A DNA stretch of 46,024 bases. Origin: a virus. Within the stretch, counting starts at the first letter, position 1. Each line of letters opens with the position of its first letter. The notes beneath the pieces were generated by a model that was given only the letters and a program-made list of their open reading frames with translations, was not told where the DNA came from and did not search any database. The stretch is taken from IMG/VR virus record IMGVR_UViG_3300049489_000468, positions 1 to 46,024 of that record. The stretch is one strand, 5' to 3'. Below are positions 14,154 to 22,839 of this stretch, piece after piece. Made by a program: the position numbers and the translations under genes.

Positions 14154-14907
14154 CAAAAAACAACGCATTCTTTTATACGATCTTGAAACCAGTCCAATCT
14201 TAGCTTACGTATGGGGAGTGTGGCAACAAGATGTGGGTCAAGCAATGATTGAACATGATTGGCATTTGCTGTCGTGGTCTGCTAAGTGGTTAGGAGAGAA
14301 GAAAGTATTTTATATGGACCAGCGTGATGCTCCGAATGTAGATGATGATAAGAAGCTTCTTTTGGAATTAAAGAAACTGCTTAACGAAGCTGATGTAGTG
14401 ATTACACATAACGGAAAGAAGTTCGATCAAAAAAAGATGAACGCTAGAATGGCTTTAAATAATATACAACCGCCGTCACCTTACAAACATATCGACACGC
14501 TTCAATTAGCGCGTAAGCATTTTGCATTCACAAGTAACCGCTTAGAGCACTTAGCTGAAAAGCTTTGTACCAAATATAAGAAGAGTAAGCATAAGAAATT
14601 CGAGGGGTTTACTCTGTGGCGTGAATGTTTAAAGGACAACCCACTTGCTTGGAAGGAGATGGAGAAGTACAACAAGATGGATGTACTTGCTCTAGAGGAA
14701 CTCTACAACGTGCTTGCACCGTGGGGTACAGGAGTAAACCTGGAAGTGTATAAAGGAAAAGGAGCACCTGATTCATGTGATGCATGTGGAGGAGCAGCTT
14801 TCGTAAAACATGGGCGAACAATCAGAAATGACGGTACTTTTCAGCGATATCGTTGCAAGGACTGTGGCGCTGAGTATGTAGATACAACTAACTTAAGGGG
14901 GAAATAA
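14146..14907 (+). CDS. DEDD-type 3'-5' exonuclease with C-terminal zinc ribbon
   Basis: 253 residues. RNase H-like exonuclease with D12 and E14 (LLYDLETSPIL), D94 (THNGKKFDQKKM), and Y175 with D179 (EKYNKMDVLALEEL), close to the YprB/RNase_H_2 group. The last 45 residues form a zinc ribbon: C211-x2-C214 and C237-x2-C240 (CKDC). The polymerase already has proofreading, so this enzyme may trim or degrade DNA or RNA in recombination or host takeover. Confidence 0.82.
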   Translation: MSNKKQRILLYDLETSPILAYVWGVWQQDVGQAMIEHDWHLLSWSAKWLGEKKVFYMDQRDAPNVDDDKKLLLELKKLLNEADVVITHNGKKFDQKKMNARMALNNIQPPSPYKHIDTLQLARKHFAFTSNRLEHLAEKLCTKYKKSKHKKFEGFTLWRECLKDNPLAWKEMEKYNKMDVLALEELYNVLAPWGTGVNLEVYKGKGAPDSCDACGGAAFVKHGRTIRNDGTFQRYRCKDCGAEYVDTTNLRGK

Positions 14908-15123
14908 ATGAGTGAGACTATTGGAATAGAACCAGAAGAAATACAAGACTTCGCAGAGATGCTTCAAGATTATTGCACTGAAAAGGGTAAAGATGACCCT
15001 TTATGGTTACTCGCACTTTGTATTGGATTCTCTCAGTTACTGCAAGAAGAGTTGGGAGTAGCTAGTACGAAAGTTTTTACAAGCTTGGACGGTGCTGGGG
15101 GTGACGATGATATCACTCACTAA
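14908..15123 (+). CDS. Small acidic hypothetical protein
   Basis: 71 residues, very acidic, helical (IQDFAEMLQDYCTEKGKDD). It directly follows the exonuclease gene with GGGGGAAAT before ATG. Not recognised. Confidence 0.6.
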   Translation: MSETIGIEPEEIQDFAEMLQDYCTEKGKDDPLWLLALCIGFSQLLQEELGVASTKVFTSLDGAGGDDDITH

Positions 15124-15340
15124 TAACGATATCAATGAAATCAGAGAGATCTTTAGCAAATATGCGCCGTTTATAGGGAATGCCTATACTGAGGAAGAGA
15201 TCTGGGTAGCAACTGTCGTTGACTTCTTAAGAACGAATAAGGACGTTAATACACAACTTGTTCGAGCATTACTTAAGGACACGGTCGATACCGAGGTATC
15301 CAGCGACAGTGGTAATTACGGCAATGAGGCCCTTGGCTAA
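15107..15340 (+). CDS. Small hypothetical protein at the end of the rightward block
   Basis: 77 residues from ATG 15107 (GGGGGTG upstream, 17-base overlap with the previous gene). Acidic and helical. Its last 72 bases overlap the end of a leftward gene, so the two transcription blocks converge inside coding sequence and no terminator is seen between them. Confidence 0.6.
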   Translation: MISLTNNDINEIREIFSKYAPFIGNAYTEEEIWVATVVDFLRTNKDVNTQLVRALLKDTVDTEVSSDSGNYGNEALG

Positions 15341-15499
15341 GTGCATATCTTTTTGGAGGGAGTCTACATCAGAGCGTAGTTTCTCATGGACTTCTTCGTG
15401 CGCTTCAATATTACGACTCATGTTCTGAACGTCAGAATGCATAGCAGCTTGGCGTTCTTTAATTTCGATAAGGTGGTTAAGGAGTTCGTCTCGGTCCAT
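15269..15499 (-). CDS. XhlA-like membrane protein, possible holin partner
   Basis: 76 residues. A coiled-coil N-terminal part (about 1-50: LIEIKERQAAMHSDVQNMSR) is followed by one C-terminal membrane segment (LAKGLIAVITTVAGYLGI, 54-71). This architecture is that of XhlA/hemolysin-type phage lysis helpers. It is the last gene of the leftward virion operon. A second holin-like candidate is at 9731. Confidence 0.7.
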   Translation of the reverse strand: MDRDELLNHLIEIKERQAAMHSDVQNMSRNIEAHEEVHEKLRSDVDSLQKDMHLAKGLIAVITTVAGYLGIDRVLK

Positions 15500-15500
15500 A

Positions 15501-17531
15501 TTACTGCCCTATTTGCTGCTGTGCTTGGTTAAACAGGTCATCTTGAAACTGCGCCGCATTTTCTTCGGCCTGTGCTGGAGCATCCCACAAAGTACGTACT
15601 AATTGAGGATTACGCAATAACATAAGTTGTTCCTCTGGGGTAATAGAAGTTAAGTAGTTAACAACATGAGCAGGACCTGCTAGTATCTTTGATTGTCCAG
15701 ATAGAAGTTTGTTAGTTCCTACAGTACCTTTTGTAACTGCAGATTTAGGAGATACAATTGACCCTACATACAGATCAGATAAATTGGAGGCAGCTTTGGC
15801 TATACGTAGTTCTTTTACCGCTTGCTCTGCACCGCGCCCTGTATAAGTCGCAGCATCTTTATAAGATTGTTGTAACATTCTAGCTTCAATACTATTCTCT
15901 TTAAATACCTTATTAACGCCTTTGATTACATCGTTTATTTGTGCTTTAGGAGGAATAGCAATATTATCGTAAGCATCAATAAATTTTGAATACTTACGTA
16001 AGCCGCTGTTATAATATTCTGCAGCATCTATTACTTTTCCCTGGAGCTTTACAGAATGTCCTGCGAGTGACTGTACTTCCTTGGCACGTAGTTGTGCCCT
16101 AAATGATAACGCCATATTCCGCGCTTTTGGAGTCATAGCATCGGGGTTGGCAAATACGTTACTAGCTCGCAAGATCTCATCGACATTCTTACGTAGTTTT
16201 GTCAGTTGTTCAAACGACATCTTGCGACCTTTGGAATTAGCCCACAAATTATTATACATAGACTCTAGTTTAGCTTGGCTCTTAGAATCAAATACTTCCT
16301 GTGGAATTCCTCGCCTGGCAGCCTCTTTAGCTTTGATCCATCGACCCGTTTCATCCACTAGTCCAACATCTTTTAGCCCCTTGGAGAAGGACTCCGCAAC
16401 ATCGTCTACTTGTGCAGCAGCTTTTGTCAATACACCTTGCCCCGCAAGATCATCAATCATGCTGCCATAATCTGCACTAGCGGCTTGATGCATCTTATCA
16501 AGAGAGCGCTGAGCTGTAATTGCTAATTTTCTTTGTGAGGGTAAGATGCCTTGAAACGTGCCTTCTTTTAAAGCACGCTCAGCCGCAGCCTTATCTAAAG
16601 CTAAACTCTTAGAGACGTGTTTCGCTGCGTCATCAAGTCCGAATGTAACTAAGAAATCGTCTGCAGGTGTTCCCGTTATTTTTTCCAACGCTCCTGCCAT
16701 AATACGTCCACCAGGCCCTCGCCATGCAGCACTTGCTAATTTTCCTGCAGAGCCTAGCGCTAATTGCCACCCAGCAGCTTCAATACCTGCTTTTCCCATC
16801 TCTTTTAAGGCGTGATCCGCATCTTCCTCAGTCTTGATCCCTGCTACTTCTAACGTCTTATCTTGGACCCCTTTAGTAACAAGAGCAGCAAGTCCAGCGC
16901 CTACAGCGCCGCCAACAAGTCCTCCAACTAAAGTCCCAGGCCCTGGAGCTACGAAAGTTCCAGCAGCCGCGCCCAAAGAGGCTCCTTTTGCAGCCCCAGC
17001 AGTTGTTGCTACTAGTGATGGAATATCTTTTCCAAACTCACCTAATGCACCCTCTTCAGCCACTTTCCAAACATTCGATTGTTTTACCCGAAGTCCTTGT
17101 GGAGTTACGGCGACATTATCTTCGCCATACTTCTTTTTTAGAAAGGCTACTTTATCAGAAGGTCTACTTAGAGATGCCATAGTACTACGCTCAGCGAAGT
17201 CTAGGCCATTTTCTTGTAAGGCAGATTCCGGGCTATTTACAACCGGCTTCCACTGATTCAGTTCTTTTCCAAACTGCTCTTTTACCATTGACCCAAAGTC
17301 AAAATCACGCTCTACTTCTTCCTGTGTCTTCTCATCGAATACTTTTACTTTAGCCATCCCGTTTATGTTGTCATACGCACTTATCTCGCCACCTAGTTGC
17401 TCACGTGCAAATGCCCCGACGTCAAACTCACTTGCTTTTGATTGCGCTTTTTCAAATGACTGTCTTTTATCTTCCTTATGAGAAGACAGAACTCTAGAAG
17501 CAGTTTTTACAACAGCGTCGAAGATACTCAT
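15501..17531 (-). CDS. Internal virion / ejection protein, large
   Basis: 676 residues, mostly helical. A long glycine/alanine zipper segment at about residues 180-220 (VGGLVGGAVGAGLAALV) could insert in or cross a membrane. It is Ala- and Lys-rich with a Gln-rich tail. With the two upstream genes it fits the set of three ejection proteins that podoviruses release to build a channel through the cell envelope. No lytic transglycosylase motif is visible, unlike T7 gp16. Function is inferred from place, size and composition. Confidence 0.7.
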   Translation of the reverse strand: MSIFDAVVKTASRVLSSHKEDKRQSFEKAQSKASEFDVGAFAREQLGGEISAYDNINGMAKVKVFDEKTQEEVERDFDFGSMVKEQFGKELNQWKPVVNSPESALQENGLDFAERSTMASLSRPSDKVAFLKKKYGEDNVAVTPQGLRVKQSNVWKVAEEGALGEFGKDIPSLVATTAGAAKGASLGAAAGTFVAPGPGTLVGGLVGGAVGAGLAALVTKGVQDKTLEVAGIKTEEDADHALKEMGKAGIEAAGWQLALGSAGKLASAAWRGPGGRIMAGALEKITGTPADDFLVTFGLDDAAKHVSKSLALDKAAAERALKEGTFQGILPSQRKLAITAQRSLDKMHQAASADYGSMIDDLAGQGVLTKAAAQVDDVAESFSKGLKDVGLVDETGRWIKAKEAARRGIPQEVFDSKSQAKLESMYNNLWANSKGRKMSFEQLTKLRKNVDEILRASNVFANPDAMTPKARNMALSFRAQLRAKEVQSLAGHSVKLQGKVIDAAEYYNSGLRKYSKFIDAYDNIAIPPKAQINDVIKGVNKVFKENSIEARMLQQSYKDAATYTGRGAEQAVKELRIAKAASNLSDLYVGSIVSPKSAVTKGTVGTNKLLSGQSKILAGPAHVVNYLTSITPEEQLMLLRNPQLVRTLWDAPAQAEENAAQFQDDLFNQAQQQIGQ

Positions 17532-17533
17532 TA

Positions 17534-18499
17534 TTACTTCCAGTATTTGTTAAAGTTTTGTGCAGGCGCTGTTGGAGTTGTACTATCCGCCCCTTGCGGC
17601 ATCTTCTCAGGAGAATACCGCTCAAGTAAAGAAGACTGGATAGCTTCCGCATCAAAATTAGGATTAATCTTTTTTCCACCAGTAGCGTGTCCTTCAGCAG
17701 CCTTTTTAATACGCGCATCGGCGCTGGCTTTCATACGTTGAACCTGCTGTTTATAAAGATTAACTAAATTTTGTGGCACAGAGCCGTCTGTACGTTTGGA
17801 CGCCTCTTGTTTCATTTGATCTAGTAATCCCTGCAGTCTTCGGGCATCTCTTACGTCTTGATCTGATTGAGCGCCTGTTCCTGGATTAAGGCCCTTGATG
17901 ATCGCATTCTTAGCTATATTAATTTCACCTAGATCATATTTACCATCAGGACGGGGTTTGAGTACGACATCGTCCAGAGTTTGTGCCATTGTTTTAATGG
18001 TAAGCAACGGAGCCACGTCTTTACGTTTCTCAAACTTATCTGCATACTCTGTTTGTTTTACATTGATCCGGTCTTGTCGATCCGTTTCTTTTGTTTGGTT
18101 ATATAATGCTGCCTTTGCTGCAGCCTCTTGTGCTTGTCGCATCTTTAAAATATAATCAGGGTCCATAGTCTGTGCTGTTACGCCTATATCCTGCATCTTT
18201 TTAGAGCCTTTTGCAAGTCCCTCAAGAATATAGGAGTCAGGTGTATTTAGGGCTTTGGGAGCAGCAAGTGATACTGCGTTTGCTACTGTACTAGCAGAAG
18301 CATTAAGTCCTGTAAGACGTAACCCTAAACCATCGCTTAATTGCTTCATGGCCTGTCTTTTTTCCATCTCATCCATTTGTTGTGAGTTGAGCTGATTGAT
18401 CTGCTCAGTCGCATCAGAGACTGCGCGGTTAACTGCAAACTCTTGCACACCTTGTTGAAACATCTTTAGACCTTGCATTAGATTATCGAAATTTGCCAT
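17534..18499 (-). CDS. Internal virion / ejection protein, middle
   Basis: 321 residues, nearly all helix, with Gln/Lys-rich coiled-coil stretches (AVSDATEQINQLNSQQMDEM; LQGLLDQMKQEASK). It lies directly between two other candidate ejection proteins with two to three base gaps. No enzymatic motif. Confidence 0.65.
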   Translation of the reverse strand: MANFDNLMQGLKMFQQGVQEFAVNRAVSDATEQINQLNSQQMDEMEKRQAMKQLSDGLGLRLTGLNASASTVANAVSLAAPKALNTPDSYILEGLAKGSKKMQDIGVTAQTMDPDYILKMRQAQEAAAKAALYNQTKETDRQDRINVKQTEYADKFEKRKDVAPLLTIKTMAQTLDDVVLKPRPDGKYDLGEINIAKNAIIKGLNPGTGAQSDQDVRDARRLQGLLDQMKQEASKRTDGSVPQNLVNLYKQQVQRMKASADARIKKAAEGHATGGKKINPNFDAEAIQSSLLERYSPEKMPQGADSTTPTAPAQNFNKYWK

Positions 18500-18501
18500 T
18501 G

Positions 18502-19503
18502 TTAAAATCCGTATGTCATAGTGTTATAGTTAAATGCTCCACCTGCTGGAGGGGGAGGTGCTTGTCTTGTAGCAAATGCTGGGAGTCCTCCTGTAGGACC
18601 ATTGTATCCACCACTGCTCATTCCTCCACCGCCACCTGCGAATGCTTGTTGTGCCCCGGCTCCGTGTTGTATAGTGGGCGCTCCGCCGGTAGCAGTAAAG
18701 TCGCCCACAGTCTTAGAAGGACCACCGAATGCGTTGAACGCCATTAGGCCCGTTGCAGCGCCGCCTAGAGCACCGCCGATAGCACCGCCGAGTCCGCCAC
18801 CGCTTGATTGTGACTGCGATCCGTGTTGAATGCCTGTCTGTACTCTCCACTGACGCTCCGCGCCCTTAAGCTGTGAGCCGAGAGAGAGGAGGGTCGATCT
18901 ATTCTGGAGTGCCTGAGATGCAAGACCTTCGCGAAGACCCGCGTATTGTTGCATTGCATTTACGCGTTGTCCTGGTAGTTGCTGTGCATATTGCGCTGCA
19001 AATGCACCTTGCTGACTTTGGAGTAATGCTTGCTGTTGTGTTTGACCTTGTGCTAACTTATTCGCCAGGATAGGGTCGTTAGCCATTCGACCTGAAACGC
19101 CTGCCTGTCTATTTGCCATCATTCTTTGTTGTTCGAATGCTTGTTGTAACGCTGTTTGTTGTGGTGCAAACATCTGATTTGCAAATTGATTTGCATTATT
19201 AATATCTTGTACTTGTGGCATGCCGCCCGTTTGGGCGTACTGTTGCATGAGGTTAGCAAATTGGTTTTGTGCAGTACGTGCTCTGCTAATATCTTGAGCA
19301 CCGCCTTTGTACTGTAGTGCCATTGCTTTTCTTAGATTGGCATAATCCGTTAATTCATACTTAGCGGCTCTTTTACCTATGCTAGTATCTTTTGCTGCCT
19401 CTAACCACGAGGAGGAGTCACTGCTGGATTGGTCTCCCATAGCTCCCCCTAGCATACCTAATCCCGCTCCAACTGCAACCGCCGTTCCGACTCCACTTGG
19501 CAT
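18502..19503 (-). CDS. Internal virion / ejection protein with glycine zippers
   Basis: 333 residues. It has glycine-rich hydrophobic segments at the N-terminus (VAVGAGLGMLGGAMG) and near residues 232-255 (GGLGGAIGGALGGAATGLM), a Gln-rich helical centre (about 75-210) and a Gly/Pro-rich tail. This pattern resembles small podoviral ejection proteins such as P22 gp7 or T7 gp14 that enter membranes. It is located just below the tail genes. Confidence 0.7.
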   Translation of the reverse strand: MPSGVGTAVAVGAGLGMLGGAMGDQSSSDSSSWLEAAKDTSIGKRAAKYELTDYANLRKAMALQYKGGAQDISRARTAQNQFANLMQQYAQTGGMPQVQDINNANQFANQMFAPQQTALQQAFEQQRMMANRQAGVSGRMANDPILANKLAQGQTQQQALLQSQQGAFAAQYAQQLPGQRVNAMQQYAGLREGLASQALQNRSTLLSLGSQLKGAERQWRVQTGIQHGSQSQSSGGGLGGAIGGALGGAATGLMAFNAFGGPSKTVGDFTATGGAPTIQHGAGAQQAFAGGGGGMSSGGYNGPTGGLPAFATRQAPPPPAGGAFNYNTMTYGF

Positions 19504-19504
19504 T

Positions 19505-19885
19505 TTATAACCTCGCCATTAGGTGTGTGACACTTGTATCTGTAACCATGAATCCTCGCTCTTTTAATCTACCTATGAATCCAGGATGATTAGCTGTCGT
19601 AAAGACATGCTCGTACCCCTGATTCTTAGCATATTTTAACACATGATCGATTAAGGTATTAAGTGCTTGTGATCGTTTAAGAAAGTTGATTTCTTTATTT
19701 GCGACAGTCCACTCTAACATGGCGATATTACTGTCTAGTTCATAGAGCCAAGTAGCGCAGACCTCTTCTATAATAAACCCAGTAGGGGGCAAGGTCTTTA
19801 TAGGAATTACAGGCCAGTCATGGCGCTTCCACCATGTTTCCACCGCTTCATAGTGCTTTTCGGCATTGAAAGGGACTACGTGCAT
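19505..19885 (-). CDS. GNAT-like protein of the virion operon
   Basis: 126 residues with acetyltransferase-fold features: N-terminal strand (VVPFNAEKHYEAV), central helix LNTLIDHVLKYAKNQGYEHV and the typical end NHPGFIGRLKERGFMVTD. The canonical RxxGxG/A acetyl-CoA loop is not clear, so activity is uncertain. T7 gp13 and relatives are GNAT-fold proteins in the same position before ejection genes and are needed for assembly, which is the best analogy. Confidence 0.75.
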   Translation of the reverse strand: MHVVPFNAEKHYEAVETWWKRHDWPVIPIKTLPPTGFIIEEVCATWLYELDSNIAMLEWTVANKEINFLKRSQALNTLIDHVLKYAKNQGYEHVFTTANHPGFIGRLKERGFMVTDTSVTHLMARL

Positions 19886-19886
19886 A

Positions 19887-20726
19887 TTAAGTCTTAATAA
19901 TATATTGAACTGTTACGTTTTTAGGACGCGACTCGCTAGCTGTTCTTGGCGTACCGTTTGTACCGTCTGTTAGAGCCCCTCTTACAGAATCGTTAGCACC
20001 GTTTGTAGTATTGCTTCCAGTAGGACTTACAAATTGATACGTACCTGCCGAAGGGGAATTTGACCCGTAGTCGTAATAGAAATCGTGATAGTGACCCTGC
20101 ATGGCATCAGCTTGATACGATCCAATGTTATCGCCACTGTTCCCTCCTGTATTTGAGACAGAACGGGTACCTGCGTTTGGATCGTTTCCAGCGCCATTAT
20201 CATACCCACGAAGAAAACGTCCGCGAAGATCGGGTAAATGAAAGGTAGTAGAGCCATCACCGTTACCGTACTTAGTTCCGATAATGGCGTACAGATCTGC
20301 ATATGTTACGCGATTTACTTGAGATCCGTCACATGTAAGATAACCTGTAGGAGCAGAGCTGGCTGTATATGGCAGTATGACTCCTGTAGGCATTAGAAAC
20401 GCAGCAGTAGCTGCTGCTAATTTAGCTGTAGTAACATTGGCATCTAAGATCTTTGCAGTTGTTACAGAGTCGGCTGCAAGCTTAGCAGCCGTTACTGCAA
20501 GGGCTTCGATTTTAGCTGTAGTTACTGAATCAGTAGCGAGTTTTGCAGCAGTGATACTCGCATCGATAAGTTTACTTGACGCTGTAATACCTGCGTTCTG
20601 GATATTATCATCGTTGATCTTGGTTGTATTAAGGAAGGTTTCTAGATCATCTACGATAGCATCTAACATCGCTCCCGTCAGGGTATTGCCATCGCTATAT
20701 GACCTGGTTACATCTAAACTTGCCAT
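19887..20726 (-). CDS. Tail fibre protein with collar domain
   Basis: 279 residues. The N-terminal 110 contain repeated TAAKLATDSVTTAKI-type units typical of fibre shafts. Residues about 112-180 form the phage tail collar domain (PTGVILPYTASSAPTGYLTC, then TTFHLPDLRGRFLRGYD). The C-terminus has HYHD and PKNVTVQYIIKT as in many receptor-binding tips. It is probably part of a receptor-binding or short fibre. Confidence 0.85.
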   Translation of the reverse strand: MASLDVTRSYSDGNTLTGAMLDAIVDDLETFLNTTKINDDNIQNAGITASSKLIDASITAAKLATDSVTTAKIEALAVTAAKLAADSVTTAKILDANVTTAKLAAATAAFLMPTGVILPYTASSAPTGYLTCDGSQVNRVTYADLYAIIGTKYGNGDGSTTFHLPDLRGRFLRGYDNGAGNDPNAGTRSVSNTGGNSGDNIGSYQADAMQGHYHDFYYDYGSNSPSAGTYQFVSPTGSNTTNGANDSVRGALTDGTNGTPRTASESRPKNVTVQYIIKT

Positions 20727-20729
20727 TTC

Positions 20730-22838
20730 CTACTCCTCTACTTCTTGCCTTAAATCGGCATTCTCATACTCAAATATTATACCGTAAAGGTTTATATCTT
20801 CGTCTATTCCACTCTGTTCGACTTCAACTGTAACACCGCGACCGTACCCCTCAATAAGGAAGGTATAGGGAGCAAAGTCGCTGTCTGTACCTAGAATAGA
20901 CTCCCCAAGAACAAAAGTAGTCCCCAGTAGGTCTCCTCCTGATTCCTGACTAAATGAATAACTCTGTGTGGGTTTCTTATCTATCTTAAGCGTTACTGTA
21001 AAAGAGAAATCGCCTGTTGGTCGATAGAGGAGCGTTAGACGCTTAAAAGCCTTCATAGATACAGGGTCATTACCTGGATATATTTTCCCTGATTTAATCA
21101 GGTAGCTTATAGGGGTACTTGTATAATCAAAGTTATCGCCTGTCTGTGCCCTTACCAGGCGTCCATCGTCAGTGCCTATAGTAAGGATGCGCTCGCTACT
21201 TAATTCCATAAAACCCAAAATATTACCCGGCATCTCTGGCCAACGTAACCACTCTGGGTTTTCGCGATCAACTATCGATAAGAAGTAAATAGAGTAGGTA
21301 TCATCGTCCTCAGTAAAAGCCCAAGCAACCGCATTAAGAGCGGGTATCCATTTACCAGTACAATACATTAGGTCGTCTTTGTTGAACATATCGAATGTTG
21401 GTTTAATATCTTTAGAGAGATAAGCGCCTTGAAAAGCGCCATACTGATCTGTCGCAGCTATTGAATGTACTCCGCGAGGGGAGACAAAAAAGAGATCGTC
21501 TTGATCGACCTGAACAAATGAGTTGTGTGAGATCGATCCCACACCGTTTGTAACAGGTATTAGTAAGTAGTCTTCTGGGCTTGTTCCTATAAGGCGTTCC
21601 ATTTTATGTTTCTTAAAAACAAAGATTTCCCCTTTAAAACTAGGAGATATTGCCTGTATACCTGTAGGATCACCATCACCTGTTGAGGAGTCTAGAGCAC
21701 CGCTATCACCAAAACCATTCCAAACAGTATGGTTAAAGGTCTCGCAGTAGTGAATGCGATCAGCATTTGTCTTTTGATTTGTAAAGAGTCTCCCTTGATG
21801 AGGGCGCATTATAGAGAAGTCAGGGGGAGAGCCCTGCAAGTCATTCCACTCGTCATCTACTAATGGGTCATAAATCTTTGGTGTATTCCCTGTACCTGAC
21901 ATTGCAATAATGCATTTATTATTAAATGTCTCCATGTTGACGAAGGTGAGTGGACCTGTTATGGCTGTAGCGTCGTAAGGGGTGACTGTGTGAGTACCGC
22001 CGCCTGCTGCAGCAGTGATATCTACGACAGTACCTAATATCGCATTAGCGTATGTACTTGCTAATTTTATATTGTCTGCATCTATCTTGATTACAAAGTA
22101 ATCCATAGCAAGGGCTAAGCCTGCAGGAAGTGTGCCACTAGTGGTAAGTTGAACTTTGATACCAGTTACGTATCCGTGAGCAGTAATAGCAACATTATCT
22201 GTACCGACAGTGACGCTACCATCAGTAAATGTCTTTACTGCAGAAGTGTCAGCTACTATTTGTTTTCTTAGTCCGGCTTCAGTATGGCGAAAGAGCAAGC
22301 CTTGCGCAGTCATCGTCATATTATAGTGTTGTTTTACATTCGATGAATCTAAGTACCAGTAGTCATGACTACAGAGGACTTTACTTGATCTCTTTACGGT
22401 GAGTGTAGTAGTAGCAGTAGCGCCTTCAGTGAGGGAGCCCGAATCAGTATAGGTGATAGTATCATTTGCGACGTTAGTAGTACTGATTGCAGTGATAGCG
22501 ACATCTGTTGCAGCGTAGGTGAGATCATTACCGCTTCCAGTACTAGTTATCGTGATGTTCTCTCCTACAACCAAGATGTGGTCTAGAGGACTTGCGATAT
22601 TAATAGAAGAAGCAAAAATGAGGGTGCGTGTTGTTCCTGAACTTGAGCGTGTGATCACTGCAGGCATAGAAGTGTCTAGATAGTTTATTCCCTCTCTCTT
22701 TTTTCGTGACTTGGTCGATGTATACTGGATATTATCTGCAATGACTAGATCTGTGTCTGGGACCATGCCAGAGTCTACCGAGGTATTTAACCCCCCGTTC
22801 CAAGGTACGATCTGATGTAGCTCAGTGCGCCGTGGCAT
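20730..22838 (-). CDS. Tail nozzle-like protein (T7 gp12-like)
   Basis: 702 residues, sheet-rich. It starts with PWNGGLNTSVDSGMVPDTDL, a pattern found in podoviral tail tube/nozzle proteins, and has later segments such as GEIFVFKKHKMERLIG and QDDLFFVSPRGVHSIAA typical of beta-propeller nozzles. In place and size (T7 gp12 is 794) it fits the distal tail tube that the fibres surround. A 'phage stabilisation protein' label is an equivalent reading. Confidence 0.75.
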   Translation of the reverse strand: MPRRTELHQIVPWNGGLNTSVDSGMVPDTDLVIADNIQYTSTKSRKKREGINYLDTSMPAVITRSSSGTTRTLIFASSINIASPLDHILVVGENITITSTGSGNDLTYAATDVAITAISTTNVANDTITYTDSGSLTEGATATTTLTVKRSSKVLCSHDYWYLDSSNVKQHYNMTMTAQGLLFRHTEAGLRKQIVADTSAVKTFTDGSVTVGTDNVAITAHGYVTGIKVQLTTSGTLPAGLALAMDYFVIKIDADNIKLASTYANAILGTVVDITAAAGGGTHTVTPYDATAITGPLTFVNMETFNNKCIIAMSGTGNTPKIYDPLVDDEWNDLQGSPPDFSIMRPHQGRLFTNQKTNADRIHYCETFNHTVWNGFGDSGALDSSTGDGDPTGIQAISPSFKGEIFVFKKHKMERLIGTSPEDYLLIPVTNGVGSISHNSFVQVDQDDLFFVSPRGVHSIAATDQYGAFQGAYLSKDIKPTFDMFNKDDLMYCTGKWIPALNAVAWAFTEDDDTYSIYFLSIVDRENPEWLRWPEMPGNILGFMELSSERILTIGTDDGRLVRAQTGDNFDYTSTPISYLIKSGKIYPGNDPVSMKAFKRLTLLYRPTGDFSFTVTLKIDKKPTQSYSFSQESGGDLLGTTFVLGESILGTDSDFAPYTFLIEGYGRGVTVEVEQSGIDEDINLYGIIFEYENADLRQEVEE

Positions 22839-22839
22839 T

